Under the pieces are notes generated by a model. It was given only the letters and a program-made list of their open reading frames with translations. It did not search any database and had not been told where the DNA came from. Shown piece by piece: positions 43,936 through 51,470 of a stretch of 64,000 bases of DNA. The stretch's first letter is position 1, and the number at the start of each line of letters is the position of its first letter. The position numbers were made by a program, and so were the translations under genes. The stretch lies in the NCBI RefSeq assembly GCF_024171995.1, contig NZ_JAMTCT010000018.1:62001-126000 (forward strand), written 5' to 3'. The DNA comes from Promicromonospora umidemergens (GTDB lineage Bacteria; Actinomycetota; Actinomycetes; Actinomycetales; Cellulomonadaceae).

Positions 43936-43970
43936 ACTATATCGCCGAGGGGCTAGAGAGAGGCAGCGAC

Positions 43971-44738
43971 ATGACGGGGAACACCGCGACGAGCACGACG
44001 GGGATCCAGGGGAAGGTCGTCGCCATCACGGGTGCGAGCAGCGGCATCGGCGAGGCCACCGCCGTCCTGCTCGCGGAACGGGGAGCGAGCGTCGTCCTGG
44101 GCGCCCGGCGGACCGACCGGCTGGACGCGCTCGTGCGTCGGATCCGGGCGGACGGCGGCCGCGCGACCGCCCTGGCGGTGGACGTGACGCGGCGCGCGGA
44201 CCTCGAGGCCCTCGTCCAGCGGGCCGTCGACGAGTTCGGCCGGCTCGACGTGCTGGTCGGCAACGCGGGGATCAGCAGGCTCAGTCCGATCGGAGACCTC
44301 GACGTCGGCGGCTGGCAGGCCATGATCGACGTCAACCTGAACGGCGTCCTGAGCGGGATCACGGCCGCGCTGCCGGTGTTCCGGCGTCAGGGCGAGGGGC
44401 ACCTCGTGACCACGGTCTCGACGTCGGGCCTGAAGATCGTCCCGACCCAGGCGCTCTACGCCGGGACCAAGAACGCGGTGCGCACCCTGCTGGAGGGCCT
44501 GCGGCAGGAGTCGACGGACGGGGTGCTGCGCACCACCTCGGTCTCGCCGGGCTACGTGCGCACCGAGCTCGTCGACTCGATGGACATGCCCCCGGAGGTG
44601 CGGGAGGAGGTCCAGCGGAACATGGCGGAGCTCGGCATCGCCCCGGAGGCCGTGGCGCGGACCATCGCGTTCGCCATCGAGCAGCCGCGGGACGTCGAGA
44701 TCGGCGAGATCGTGGTGCGGCCCACCCGACAGAACTGA
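43971..44738 (+). CDS. SDR-family oxidoreductase
   Basis: 255 aa classical short-chain dehydrogenase: TGASSGIG (20-27), NAGI, serine region TVSTSG, and the catalytic YAGTK. Start ATG 43971 with GAGAGAGG upstream. Sits alone behind the twin operators; substrate unknown. Family members often act on hydroxy or keto groups of small lipophilic compounds. Confidence 0.85.
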   Translation: MTGNTATSTTGIQGKVVAITGASSGIGEATAVLLAERGASVVLGARRTDRLDALVRRIRADGGRATALAVDVTRRADLEALVQRAVDEFGRLDVLVGNAGISRLSPIGDLDVGGWQAMIDVNLNGVLSGITAALPVFRRQGEGHLVTTVSTSGLKIVPTQALYAGTKNAVRTLLEGLRQESTDGVLRTTSVSPGYVRTELVDSMDMPPEVREEVQRNMAELGIAPEAVARTIAFAIEQPRDVEIGEIVVRPTRQN

Positions 44739-44805
44739 GCCGCGGCGGCTGCCGACAACGCGCCCCGGCCGCGTGCGCCTCACGGCCCGTACGGCTGCTC
44801 GAGGT

Positions 44806-45726
44806 TCACCTCGGCCGGCCGGGAAGGAAGTAGCGGTCGCTGGTCGCGCGCAGCTGCCGTTGCGCGATGGCGTCGTAGGAGACCGGCGGGGTACGAGTGT
44901 CGACGTCGCGCAGGAAGTATCGGCTGGTCACGCCCGCGAGCGCCGGGTCGGTGGCCAGCCGGAGCGCAGCCGAGGCGCCCTCTTCGGGGGTGAGCATGTA
45001 CCGGCGGATCAGCCCGCGGAACGGTCGCAGGGCGGGCGGTACGAGGTCGTCGATGATGTTGGTCGCGGCGATTCCCGGGTGTACCGCGTTGACGGTGACG
45101 CCGTGGTCCTGGAGCGTGCGCGCAAGGTCGTACCCCGCCATGACGGTCAACAGCTTGGCCCGTGCGTAGGCCTGGAAGGGCACGAAGCCGTCGGCGGGGT
45201 TGAGCTGACCGAGGTCGTCGAGCCCGTCCGTGCTGACCGTGGCAGGGCGCGGGCGGCCGAGCAGCTTCACCTGCCGGGTATCGCGCAACGCGTCCGATAC
45301 GACGTTCACCACGCGTGCCCTGCCGCGCTCCAGCGCCTCCCGGAGGTGCAGGGTCAGTCCGTAAGCGGCGAGGTAGTCGACGGCGATGTGCCGTTCCACC
45401 CCGTCCGGGGAGAGCTGGTGCTCGCTGAAGTGTGCCCCGGCATTGTTCACCAGGACGTGTACCGCTGAATGGCGGGCAAGTACCGCGGCGGCGGCGTCGA
45501 TCACTCCGTCCCGGCGCGAGAGGTCGCCGGGCACCACATCGAGCCGGCCGGTGCCGACTTCCCGGTCGATCTGGTCGCGGAGGGAAGCGGCCCGGCGCGG
45601 GTCTCGGGCGACCGTGATCACGTGCATTCCCGAGCGGGCGAGCTCCAGTGCGATCACCCGGCCCATCCCGCCGGTCGCGCCCGTGACCACGGCCACCCGT
45701 CGTTCCGGTGCCGACCGCGCGGTCAC
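44806..45726 (-). CDS. SDR-family oxidoreductase, retinol-dehydrogenase-like
   Basis: 306 aa. GATGGMG cofactor motif, LVNNAGAH, VVNVVSDAL and YARAK catalytic pair; C-terminal extension of about 40 residues (YFLRDVDTRTPPVSYDAIAQRQ) as in retinol/WW-oxidoreductase-type SDRs. GTG start overlaps the previous gene in GTGA, so it is the second gene of a two-gene unit controlled by the TetR at 46422. Confidence 0.82.
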   Translation of the reverse strand: MTARSAPERRVAVVTGATGGMGRVIALELARSGMHVITVARDPRRAASLRDQIDREVGTGRLDVVPGDLSRRDGVIDAAAAVLARHSAVHVLVNNAGAHFSEHQLSPDGVERHIAVDYLAAYGLTLHLREALERGRARVVNVVSDALRDTRQVKLLGRPRPATVSTDGLDDLGQLNPADGFVPFQAYARAKLLTVMAGYDLARTLQDHGVTVNAVHPGIAATNIIDDLVPPALRPFRGLIRRYMLTPEEGASAALRLATDPALAGVTSRYFLRDVDTRTPPVSYDAIAQRQLRATSDRYFLPGRPR

Positions 45727-46364
45727 CGGTGGATCCTCGGGCGAGCGCGGACGAACCGGGCGCTCTCGGCTTCGTGGACGAGGAAGGCGGCGAGATCGGC
45801 CCTGCCGATAGAGCTCCACAGCCGGATGGGCAGCGCGGTCCCGACCCGGTACGCACCGGTGGCCGCGGCGTCGGTCAGGCTCGGCGGGCGCACGATCGTC
45901 CACTCCAGCCCCGAGCCGGTGACCACGGGCTCCATGGTCTCCTTGTCCTTCAGCTTCTCGCCGACGCCGGCCCATGCCGCCAGCGAGTAGAGCGACCGGT
46001 CATGGGTCTCGAGGATGCCGTGGGCGCTCACCACGATCAGTCGCGACACGTGGGCCGCGGCCATGGCGGCCACGGTCGTGCGCATGCCGTCCGTGCACAC
46101 CGAGGTCGGGCCCTTGCTCGCACCGCCAAGCGCACTGATCACGACGTCGGCTCCCGTGAGGGCGCTGGTCAGCGTGTCGACGTCGGAGAGATCGGCCCAG
46201 ATTTCCTCGGCCAGCCGGGGGCGGGATTCGAACGAGCCCGCCCGGCGGGTCAGGGCGGTCACCTCGTGGCCACGTTCGACGGCGGTGGTCACGACGTGGC
46301 GGCCTGTGCCGCCGGTTGCTCCGAGGACCGCGATCCTCAGAGCCTTCGATACATCTTGTCTCAT
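45723..46364 (-). CDS. NAD(P)-binding SDR (NmrA-like)
   Basis: 213 aa, atypical SDR with AVLGATGGTGRHVVTTAVERGHEV near the N-terminus, ADVVISALGG and LEWTIVRPPSLTD. No YxxxK is evident, typical of NmrA/anchor-type SDRs. ATG 46364 lies within an operator half, so repression could also block ribosome entry. First gene of the unit with the 306-aa SDR. Confidence 0.8.
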   Translation of the reverse strand: MRQDVSKALRIAVLGATGGTGRHVVTTAVERGHEVTALTRRAGSFESRPRLAEEIWADLSDVDTLTSALTGADVVISALGGASKGPTSVCTDGMRTTVAAMAAAHVSRLIVVSAHGILETHDRSLYSLAAWAGVGEKLKDKETMEPVVTGSGLEWTIVRPPSLTDAAATGAYRVGTALPIRLWSSIGRADLAAFLVHEAESARFVRARPRIHR

Positions 46365-46409
46365 AGATGCAGGGTGGCACCACTGTCGACTGTGAGTCAA
46401 GATGTCTCA
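46348..46409. promoter_or_regulatory. Twin operators TGAGnCAAGATGT-type
   Basis: TGAGTCAAGATGTCTCA (46393-46409, quasi-palindrome TGAGnCA-N3-TGnCTCA) and on the minus strand TGAGACAAGATGTATC (46363-46348), 45 bp apart. The first is just before the TetR -10 box TAGAGT (46410-46415), which is 6 nt before its ATG; the second overlaps the start codon of the divergent gene. Confidence 0.75.
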
Positions 46410-46421
46410 TAGAGTAGGCCC

Positions 46422-46985
46422 ATGGCATCCCAGACCGATCCGCGGTACCTACGCAGCAGGGCGGCGATCCTGGACGCCGCGCGCGAGCTGCTCCTGGAGC
46501 ACGGGCCCACCGCGGTCACGCATGCACAGGTCTCCGAACGAGCAGGGGTCGGCCGCGCCACCGTCTACCGGCACTGGCCCCGCAGCGACCAGCTCCTCAG
46601 CGAGGCCATGACCACCGTCCCCATGTCCTTCTTCAGCACGCCGACAATCCCCGTCCGGGACTGGATGCGAACCGAGCTCACGAAGATGGCGCGCCAGCTC
46701 GAGCATGACGCCGTGCGCGCCGTGGCCACCACCCTCGCGAACACGGCACTGTGGGACACGAACATGGACGCCCGGCGAGAACGGTTCGCGTCCGCCCTCG
46801 CCGAGCGCCTCGCCGCCGCCCTCGACGACGCCGAGAAGCGAGGCGAGATCGCGTTGCGCACCGACCCGCGGTCCGCCGCCGCGCTCGCCATCGGCCCCCT
46901 GCACTACCGCAGCACCATCGAGCACGGCGCAATCGACGCCGACCTTGTCGAGGCCGCCATCAACGCCGTCGGAACCTGGAGGTGA
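46422..46985 (+). CDS. TetR-family regulator
   Basis: 187 aa. HTH THAQVSERAGVGRATVYRHWPRSDQLL (about 33-59). TAGAGT 6 nt before the ATG suggests a leaderless, self-repressed mRNA. Probable regulator of the divergent NmrA-like and SDR genes. Confidence 0.85.
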   Translation: MASQTDPRYLRSRAAILDAARELLLEHGPTAVTHAQVSERAGVGRATVYRHWPRSDQLLSEAMTTVPMSFFSTPTIPVRDWMRTELTKMARQLEHDAVRAVATTLANTALWDTNMDARRERFASALAERLAAALDDAEKRGEIALRTDPRSAAALAIGPLHYRSTIEHGAIDADLVEAAINAVGTWR

Positions 46986-47081
46986 CCCACTCGGCAACTC
47001 GCGCGCCTGCCCGTGTCGATGAGGTGGACGAGCCCGGCGGACGTCGGGCCGAAACCGCACGGCTCCAGGTGGAGCAGCTGT

Positions 47082-47530
47082 TCAGTGGCAGTGCGGTGGT
47101 ACGGGCGAGGGATCCGGGTTGCCGGGCCCGAGGCCGTCGTCGTGCCCGGCGTCGAGGCGGGGCCACTGGCTGATCGGGCGGCCCGTCCAGTCGGGTGTGG
47201 GCGTCCAGGTGGCAAACAGCGAGACCGTCAGACCGCTCGTCCCACACTGCAGGGCGAGCGCGGCGTGAGCGTCGGCGAAGCGGGATCCCGCTGCGGAGCC
47301 CACCGTCGTCGCCACCCCGAACGCGAACAGCACACCCACCACCACCGGGCCGGTGACACCTGTGACGTCGCCCAGGTACGGCACCAGGTACGTCAGGACC
47401 GACTGGACACCTGCGAAGACCAGGCAGCACAGCGCCAGCGAGGCGAGCACCCGCGGTGCGAACGCGTGGCGCAGCTGGGCGCCGACCGTCCGGCTCGCGC
47501 TCGCCGTCGGGACCGGAGGAAGGACCGCCC
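47082..47530 (-). pseudogene. Remnant of an MFS exporter
   Basis: Reading the minus strand, residues such as RTVGAQLRHAFAPRVLASLA, then CLVFAGVQSVLTYLVPYLGDVTG and GPVVVGVLFAFGVATTVGSAAGSRFAD, match the second half of a DHA1-type exporter. The start half and the last helices are missing, and the frame then runs into unrelated sequence. An isolated relic with no promoter. Confidence 0.6.
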
Positions 47531-47870
47531 TAGCGGCCCGTGGCTTGTCTTCGTGAAATCCGCGAGCCGATTGCGGCGTCCCTGTGCAAAGGTCCGCCTG
47601 GCCCGTTCATCCCGCCGCGACGTTCACCGCCGGTGTTCGCCTTTACCATCATCATGATTGGGAAGGATGACGGGGTGAGCTCGACGCAGCCGCCAGCAAC
47701 CTCCGAGTACACCGGCGCTCAGTACGTCGCCGTACTGGCCCAGACCTGGGCCGCGGTTGAGCCCCAGCAGCAACCAGGGTCCAAAGTCGCTTGGAGCGAA
47801 TTCCCATCGAGGTCATCGATGCATTCGGCCGGGCCTCACCTCTATTGCCACCCAGGACCGATCGCGCCTG
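47531..47870. other. Degenerate spacer
   Basis: No supported gene. A GTG at 47675 with GGAAGGA upstream opens a short coding-like stretch (SSTQPPATSEYTGAQYVAVLAQTWAAV) that loses homology-like composition after about 35 codons and runs into the glycosyltransferase gene on the other strand; it may be a truncated 5' end. Confidence 0.35.
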
Positions 47871-48674
47871 TTACTCCGACCGGGTCCGCAGTGGTGGGAG
47901 GGTCCGATGGGAGAGTGCCCGTACGGACGGCAACTTGCGTCGGTGGCGCAGGAGCGCACCGATCTCGGCGAGGCGACGCCGTACGCCCCACCAGGTCACC
48001 AGCCCCAGCGACTCCACGACGATCGAGCCGCTCATCTTCGACTCACCGCGGACGCGTTCCACGAAAGTGATGGGCACCTCGACCACACGAAGCTGTCTCT
48101 CCAACGCACGCCAGAGCAGGTCGATCTGGAAGCAGTACCCCTGGGACGCCACATGCTCGAGGTCAACCCGGCGCAGGGCTGCCGCGCTGAAAGCACGGTA
48201 GCCACCTGTGGCGTCGCGCACGTCGATTCCCAGGGCGAGCCTCGCATAGCGATTCCCTGCCCGGCTGAGCAGCACCCGCCGCCGTGACCAGTTCTCCACC
48301 CTGCCGCCCGGGACCCACCGCGAGCCGAGCACGACGTCGTGGTCGGTCAGCTGTTCCAGCAGCAGCGGCAGCTGTTCAGGCTGGTGCGATCCGTCGGCGT
48401 CCATCTCGACCAGCGCCCCGTAGCCGCGTTCGAGCCCCCAGGAGAACCCGGACAGGTACGCACCACCGAGCCCGTTCTTCTCCGCACGGTGCAGCACGCT
48501 GACCTCGGGATGCTGCTCCGCGAGCCGGTCGCCGAGCTCGCCGGTACCGTCCGGTGACGCGTCGTCGACGACGAGGATGTCCGCGTCGCTGGTCGCCGCG
48601 AGGACGCGGTCGACTATCGGCTCGAGGTTCTCGACCTCGTTGAAGGTCGGGATGATGACCAAAGTCCTGTGCAT
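47871..48674 (-). CDS. Polyprenol-phosphate mannosyltransferase-like GT2
   Basis: 267 aa. GT2 with VIIPTFNEVENLEPIV, VVDDASPDGTGEL and EMDADGSHQPEQLP (about 91), then a membrane-association region. This fits dolichol/polyprenol-phosphate mannose synthases that load sugars on lipid carriers for periplasmic GT39/GT-C transferases, which are encoded upstream in the same cluster. ATG with AAAGGA 6 nt upstream; 22 bp after the sortase. Confidence 0.82.
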   Translation of the reverse strand: MHRTLVIIPTFNEVENLEPIVDRVLAATSDADILVVDDASPDGTGELGDRLAEQHPEVSVLHRAEKNGLGGAYLSGFSWGLERGYGALVEMDADGSHQPEQLPLLLEQLTDHDVVLGSRWVPGGRVENWSRRRVLLSRAGNRYARLALGIDVRDATGGYRAFSAAALRRVDLEHVASQGYCFQIDLLWRALERQLRVVEVPITFVERVRGESKMSGSIVVESLGLVTWWGVRRRLAEIGALLRHRRKLPSVRALSHRTLPPLRTRSE

Positions 48675-48696
48675 GCTGATCCTTTCCTCGGGTCGT

Positions 48697-49359
48697 TCAG
48701 TCTCGAAGGGTCGCGAAGACGACGAGGTTGTCGACGTAGTGGCCACTGGACGCATCGAACCTTCCGGTACAGGTGACAAGGCGCAGGTCCGGTGTCGGGA
48801 CGTTGCTGTACACCTCGGCGGTCGGGAATGCTGTTTTCGGCGATCGCGTAGCACCTGTGACCTCGAACGTGAGCCGGGTGCCGTCGGTCATGGTGATGAC
48901 CACGTCCTCGCCGGGATCGAGGTCTTCGAGTCGCACGAAGATCCCGGGTGCCGTCCGCGAGTCCACGTGTCCCGCGATGATGGCGGGGCCGACCTCACCC
49001 GGAACTACTCCGTCCTCGTACCAACCAGCGAGGTCGTAGTCGACCGGCGCGTCGAGCCGCCCGCCTTCTCCGATGCCCAGGCTCTCGAAGCCGGAGTCCA
49101 CGCCGATGGACGGGATGTGAATCCGCTCCGGCGCCTCGGGGTCGGAGCCCGACGTGTCCTGCTCGGACGGGTCCTGCAGGCCTCCCGCGGCGAACGAGTC
49201 CTCCAACGCGGTCGAGGAGTTTCCCGACGTGCCCGGCTCGGGCTCCTCTCCACTGGTCGTCGCGCAACCGCCCAGCAGTAGTGCGAGCACGAGTGCTGCG
49301 ACCGTGGCGGGTCGGCGCAGCAAGCGGTGCGGCCGGTGCGAGGCGGTGCGGCCGGTCAC
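48697..49359 (-). CDS. Class-F-type sortase with lipobox
   Basis: 220 aa from GTG 49359 (GTGA overlap with GH8). Sortase fold with His130 in IIAGHVDS, Cys197 in LVTCTGRFD and Arg200, giving the His-Cys-Arg triad. Upstream a hydrophobic segment ends LLLGGCATTS (Cys32), which would make it a lipoprotein, where most sortases have a plain membrane anchor. Class F sortases of actinobacteria anchor LPxTG-like proteins; no partner with a clear LPxTG is encoded nearby. Confidence 0.8.
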   Translation of the reverse strand: MTGRTASHRPHRLLRRPATVAALVLALLLGGCATTSGEEPEPGTSGNSSTALEDSFAAGGLQDPSEQDTSGSDPEAPERIHIPSIGVDSGFESLGIGEGGRLDAPVDYDLAGWYEDGVVPGEVGPAIIAGHVDSRTAPGIFVRLEDLDPGEDVVITMTDGTRLTFEVTGATRSPKTAFPTAEVYSNVPTPDLRLVTCTGRFDASSGHYVDNLVVFATLRD

Positions 49360-50555
49360 GACGCCGCACCAGTGAGCGCAGGGCAGCCGCCCAGATCGTC
49401 GGTCGTGAGCATCGCGGTCGACAGCATCACCCACGCGTGCCCGTAGTAGGTCGGGTAGTCCGTGGCCAGCGAAGCGGCGCGGTCGAGATCCGCGCGGCTC
49501 GCGTCCACGTCGCCCGCGGCGGCGGCCGCGGCGGCGCGAGCCGTGAAGCTCAACGGCGACCGGTCCTCGCTGAGCGGGCCACCGCCCAGGTCGAGCCGCG
49601 CAGCGATGTCGACCTCACGGTCGAGCACGGCGAACGTCTTGCCGGCGAGCTTCACGTCCGACGGGACGCACGACTCGGCGTAGCGCAGCACGGTCCGCGG
49701 GGCGTCGAAGCCGTACTGCACCGGGTCGCCCTGGCCGAGCGGCCCTGGCATGGGGTTGATCTGCCCGTCGGAATGAACCTGGGCCCAGTCCGGGGGCAGC
49801 GCGGTAGCGTCGAGGACCTTGCTCGTGACCGCGGCGCTGCCGTCCTGGAGCTCGGCCCAGCGCTCGTCGTCCGTCGCCTCTTCCAGAACGGCGAAGGCCG
49901 CGGGTGACGCATAGCTCGGGTTGTACGCATAGGGCTCACGCTCAGCGGCCCACAGGCCGGGAAGAAGGATGCGTCCGAGCGACGTCTCGACCGTCAGCCG
50001 ATCCGCGACGACGGTCGCGAGGTCGACCCCATGCTCGCGCAGGTCCGGGCGGTCGAACCGGTCCCCCGCCAGCACGAGCGCCCGTGCGGCATCGAGATCG
50101 GCATCCGAGGCCGGCTCGTCGTCGACGACCTGGCCCTTGTCCCATCGCCACGCCATCAGGCCGTCGTCGCGAACCAGCTCCGCCGTCGTCCAGTCCCAGA
50201 TCTCGTCGAACGACTCCTCGTCGCGAGCGATCACGGCAGCGAGGAGGCCGTAGGCCTGCCCCTCGCTCACCGTGTCGCCGCCCTCGTCGCGGCGAACGAC
50301 GCGACCGTCGTCCACCCACTCGTCGAGGAACGAGACGGCTTGCGCCGAAGGGTCCAGACCAACCAGATCGATCTCGCCGGACGGCAGCACGCTGCCGTCC
50401 TGGGTGGACGGCGACGCGTGGTGCTCCGCGTGGTGTCCCGCGTGGTGTCCCGCGGGGTGCCCGCCGGACGTCAGCGAACCGACGGCGAGAACCGCCACCC
50501 CGCTGACCACCACCACGGACGCAGCTGCGACGCCGAACAGCGCCGCCCGGCGCAT
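49356..50555 (-). CDS. Glycoside hydrolase family 8 protein
   Basis: 399 aa. GH8 fold of the BcsZ/endoglucanase type; catalytic acid Glu98 in VSEGQAYGLLAAV and base region DADLDAARAL (about 151), plus NPSYASP. The N-terminus is a single membrane helix (9-28) and a His-rich stretch (33-47, GGHPAGHHAGHHAEHH). GH8 enzymes trim beta-1,4-glucans made by processive GT2 synthases, matching the GT2 in this cluster. Overlaps DUF4397 (TGATG) and the sortase gene. Confidence 0.87.
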   Translation of the reverse strand: MRRAALFGVAAASVVVVSGVAVLAVGSLTSGGHPAGHHAGHHAEHHASPSTQDGSVLPSGEIDLVGLDPSAQAVSFLDEWVDDGRVVRRDEGGDTVSEGQAYGLLAAVIARDEESFDEIWDWTTAELVRDDGLMAWRWDKGQVVDDEPASDADLDAARALVLAGDRFDRPDLREHGVDLATVVADRLTVETSLGRILLPGLWAAEREPYAYNPSYASPAAFAVLEEATDDERWAELQDGSAAVTSKVLDATALPPDWAQVHSDGQINPMPGPLGQGDPVQYGFDAPRTVLRYAESCVPSDVKLAGKTFAVLDREVDIAARLDLGGGPLSEDRSPLSFTARAAAAAAAGDVDASRADLDRAASLATDYPTYYGHAWVMLSTAMLTTDDLGGCPALTGAAS

Positions 50556-51370
50556 CAGGTGACCGCCGTCCAGCCGTCACCGAGCGTCCACGTGGGCGCG
50601 AGGAAACCGCCGCCGGTGTCCACACCACCCTGCGGCACCTCACCCACGGAGGAGCTGTCGAGCACCGGGCGGATCGTGAGCCCGCCGTCGGCGGTGTCGA
50701 GGACGAACAGCGTGGTGACGCTGCCGGCCTTGACGGAGATGTCCGCGGTATCGCGCGCACCCTGCCCGGTAAGCCGGAGCGACCAGTCCCCGGCCTCGAT
50801 CTCGGCGTACTGGGTCGCGGAGCCCGCCTTCGCGTCTTCGACGATCGACTGACCGGTGGTCGTCGTGACGTCAACCTGCGGGGTGGTCGTCGAGGCCTGG
50901 ATGAGGCGGATGCGTGCCATGTCGGCGCCCGGCTCGGTCAGGTCGTCGGCGAACGCCCGGACCTGCAGGTCGTCGCTGGCCCCGAACGCCGCGACGGTCG
51001 TCGCCTCCTTCGGTGCGATGCGCACCGTCTCCGAGATGACTGGCACGGCCGAGCTGGACGCGCCGGCCGGGACCATGCTCACCGTGTAGCTCCCGGCGGG
51101 CAGCGACTCGTAGGACGAGACGTCACCGTAGCCGACTCCCTTCAGCTCGAACCGGCTCGCTCCGCCGCTGAGCGCGGAGACGCTCACGTCGACCGACTTC
51201 GTGTCGGGTGAGAGGTGCCCGAGCCGCAACCAACCGGTGCCGTCCTCGGAGGCTGCGGGGGCGGGTGCCGCCGGGGCGGTCGCGGCCGTGGCCGGGCCGG
51301 ACGCCAGCGAGGCCACCACGGCCACTGCCGCAGCGGTGGATCCGAGGCGGGACAGACGTGAACGGTTCAT
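50555..51370 (-). CDS. Secreted DUF4397 protein
   Basis: 271 aa. Signal peptide with an Ala-Ser-Ala-rich core and AxA-type cleavage around residues 27-35, then DUF4397 repeats (WLRLGHLSPDTKSVDVSVSAL; ARIRLIQASTTTPQVDVTTTTG). Such proteins are cell-wall or extracellular beta-sandwich proteins of unknown function. Three ATG codons are in frame: 51397, 51373 and 51370. Two of them are each preceded by an AAAGGAG/AAGGAG, see the leader repeat. Confidence 0.8.
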   Translation of the reverse strand: MNRSRLSRLGSTAAAVAVVASLASGPATAATAPAAPAPAASEDGTGWLRLGHLSPDTKSVDVSVSALSGGASRFELKGVGYGDVSSYESLPAGSYTVSMVPAGASSSAVPVISETVRIAPKEATTVAAFGASDDLQVRAFADDLTEPGADMARIRLIQASTTTPQVDVTTTTGQSIVEDAKAGSATQYAEIEAGDWSLRLTGQGARDTADISVKAGSVTTLFVLDTADGGLTIRPVLDSSSVGEVPQGGVDTGGGFLAPTWTLGDGWTAVT

Positions 51371-51372
51371 CA

Positions 51373-51419
51373 TGTGCTCCTTCCGGTGAGACTGCATGGT
51401 GTGCTCCTTTCGGTGGGAA
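51373..51419 (-). repeat. Duplicated Shine-Dalgarno leader
   Basis: Two 20-nt copies (TGTGCTCCTTCCGGTGAGAC at 51373-51392 and a near match at 51400-51419) lie 27 nt apart, an in-frame distance. Read on the minus strand each contains a strong AAGGAG and is followed by an ATG. This gives the DUF4397 gene two in-frame starts about nine codons apart. Confidence 0.65.
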
Positions 51420-51470
51420 TCATGCGCAAAGGTGGGTGCTCTGGTTGGTGGGACGCCCCGTGGGTGAGGG

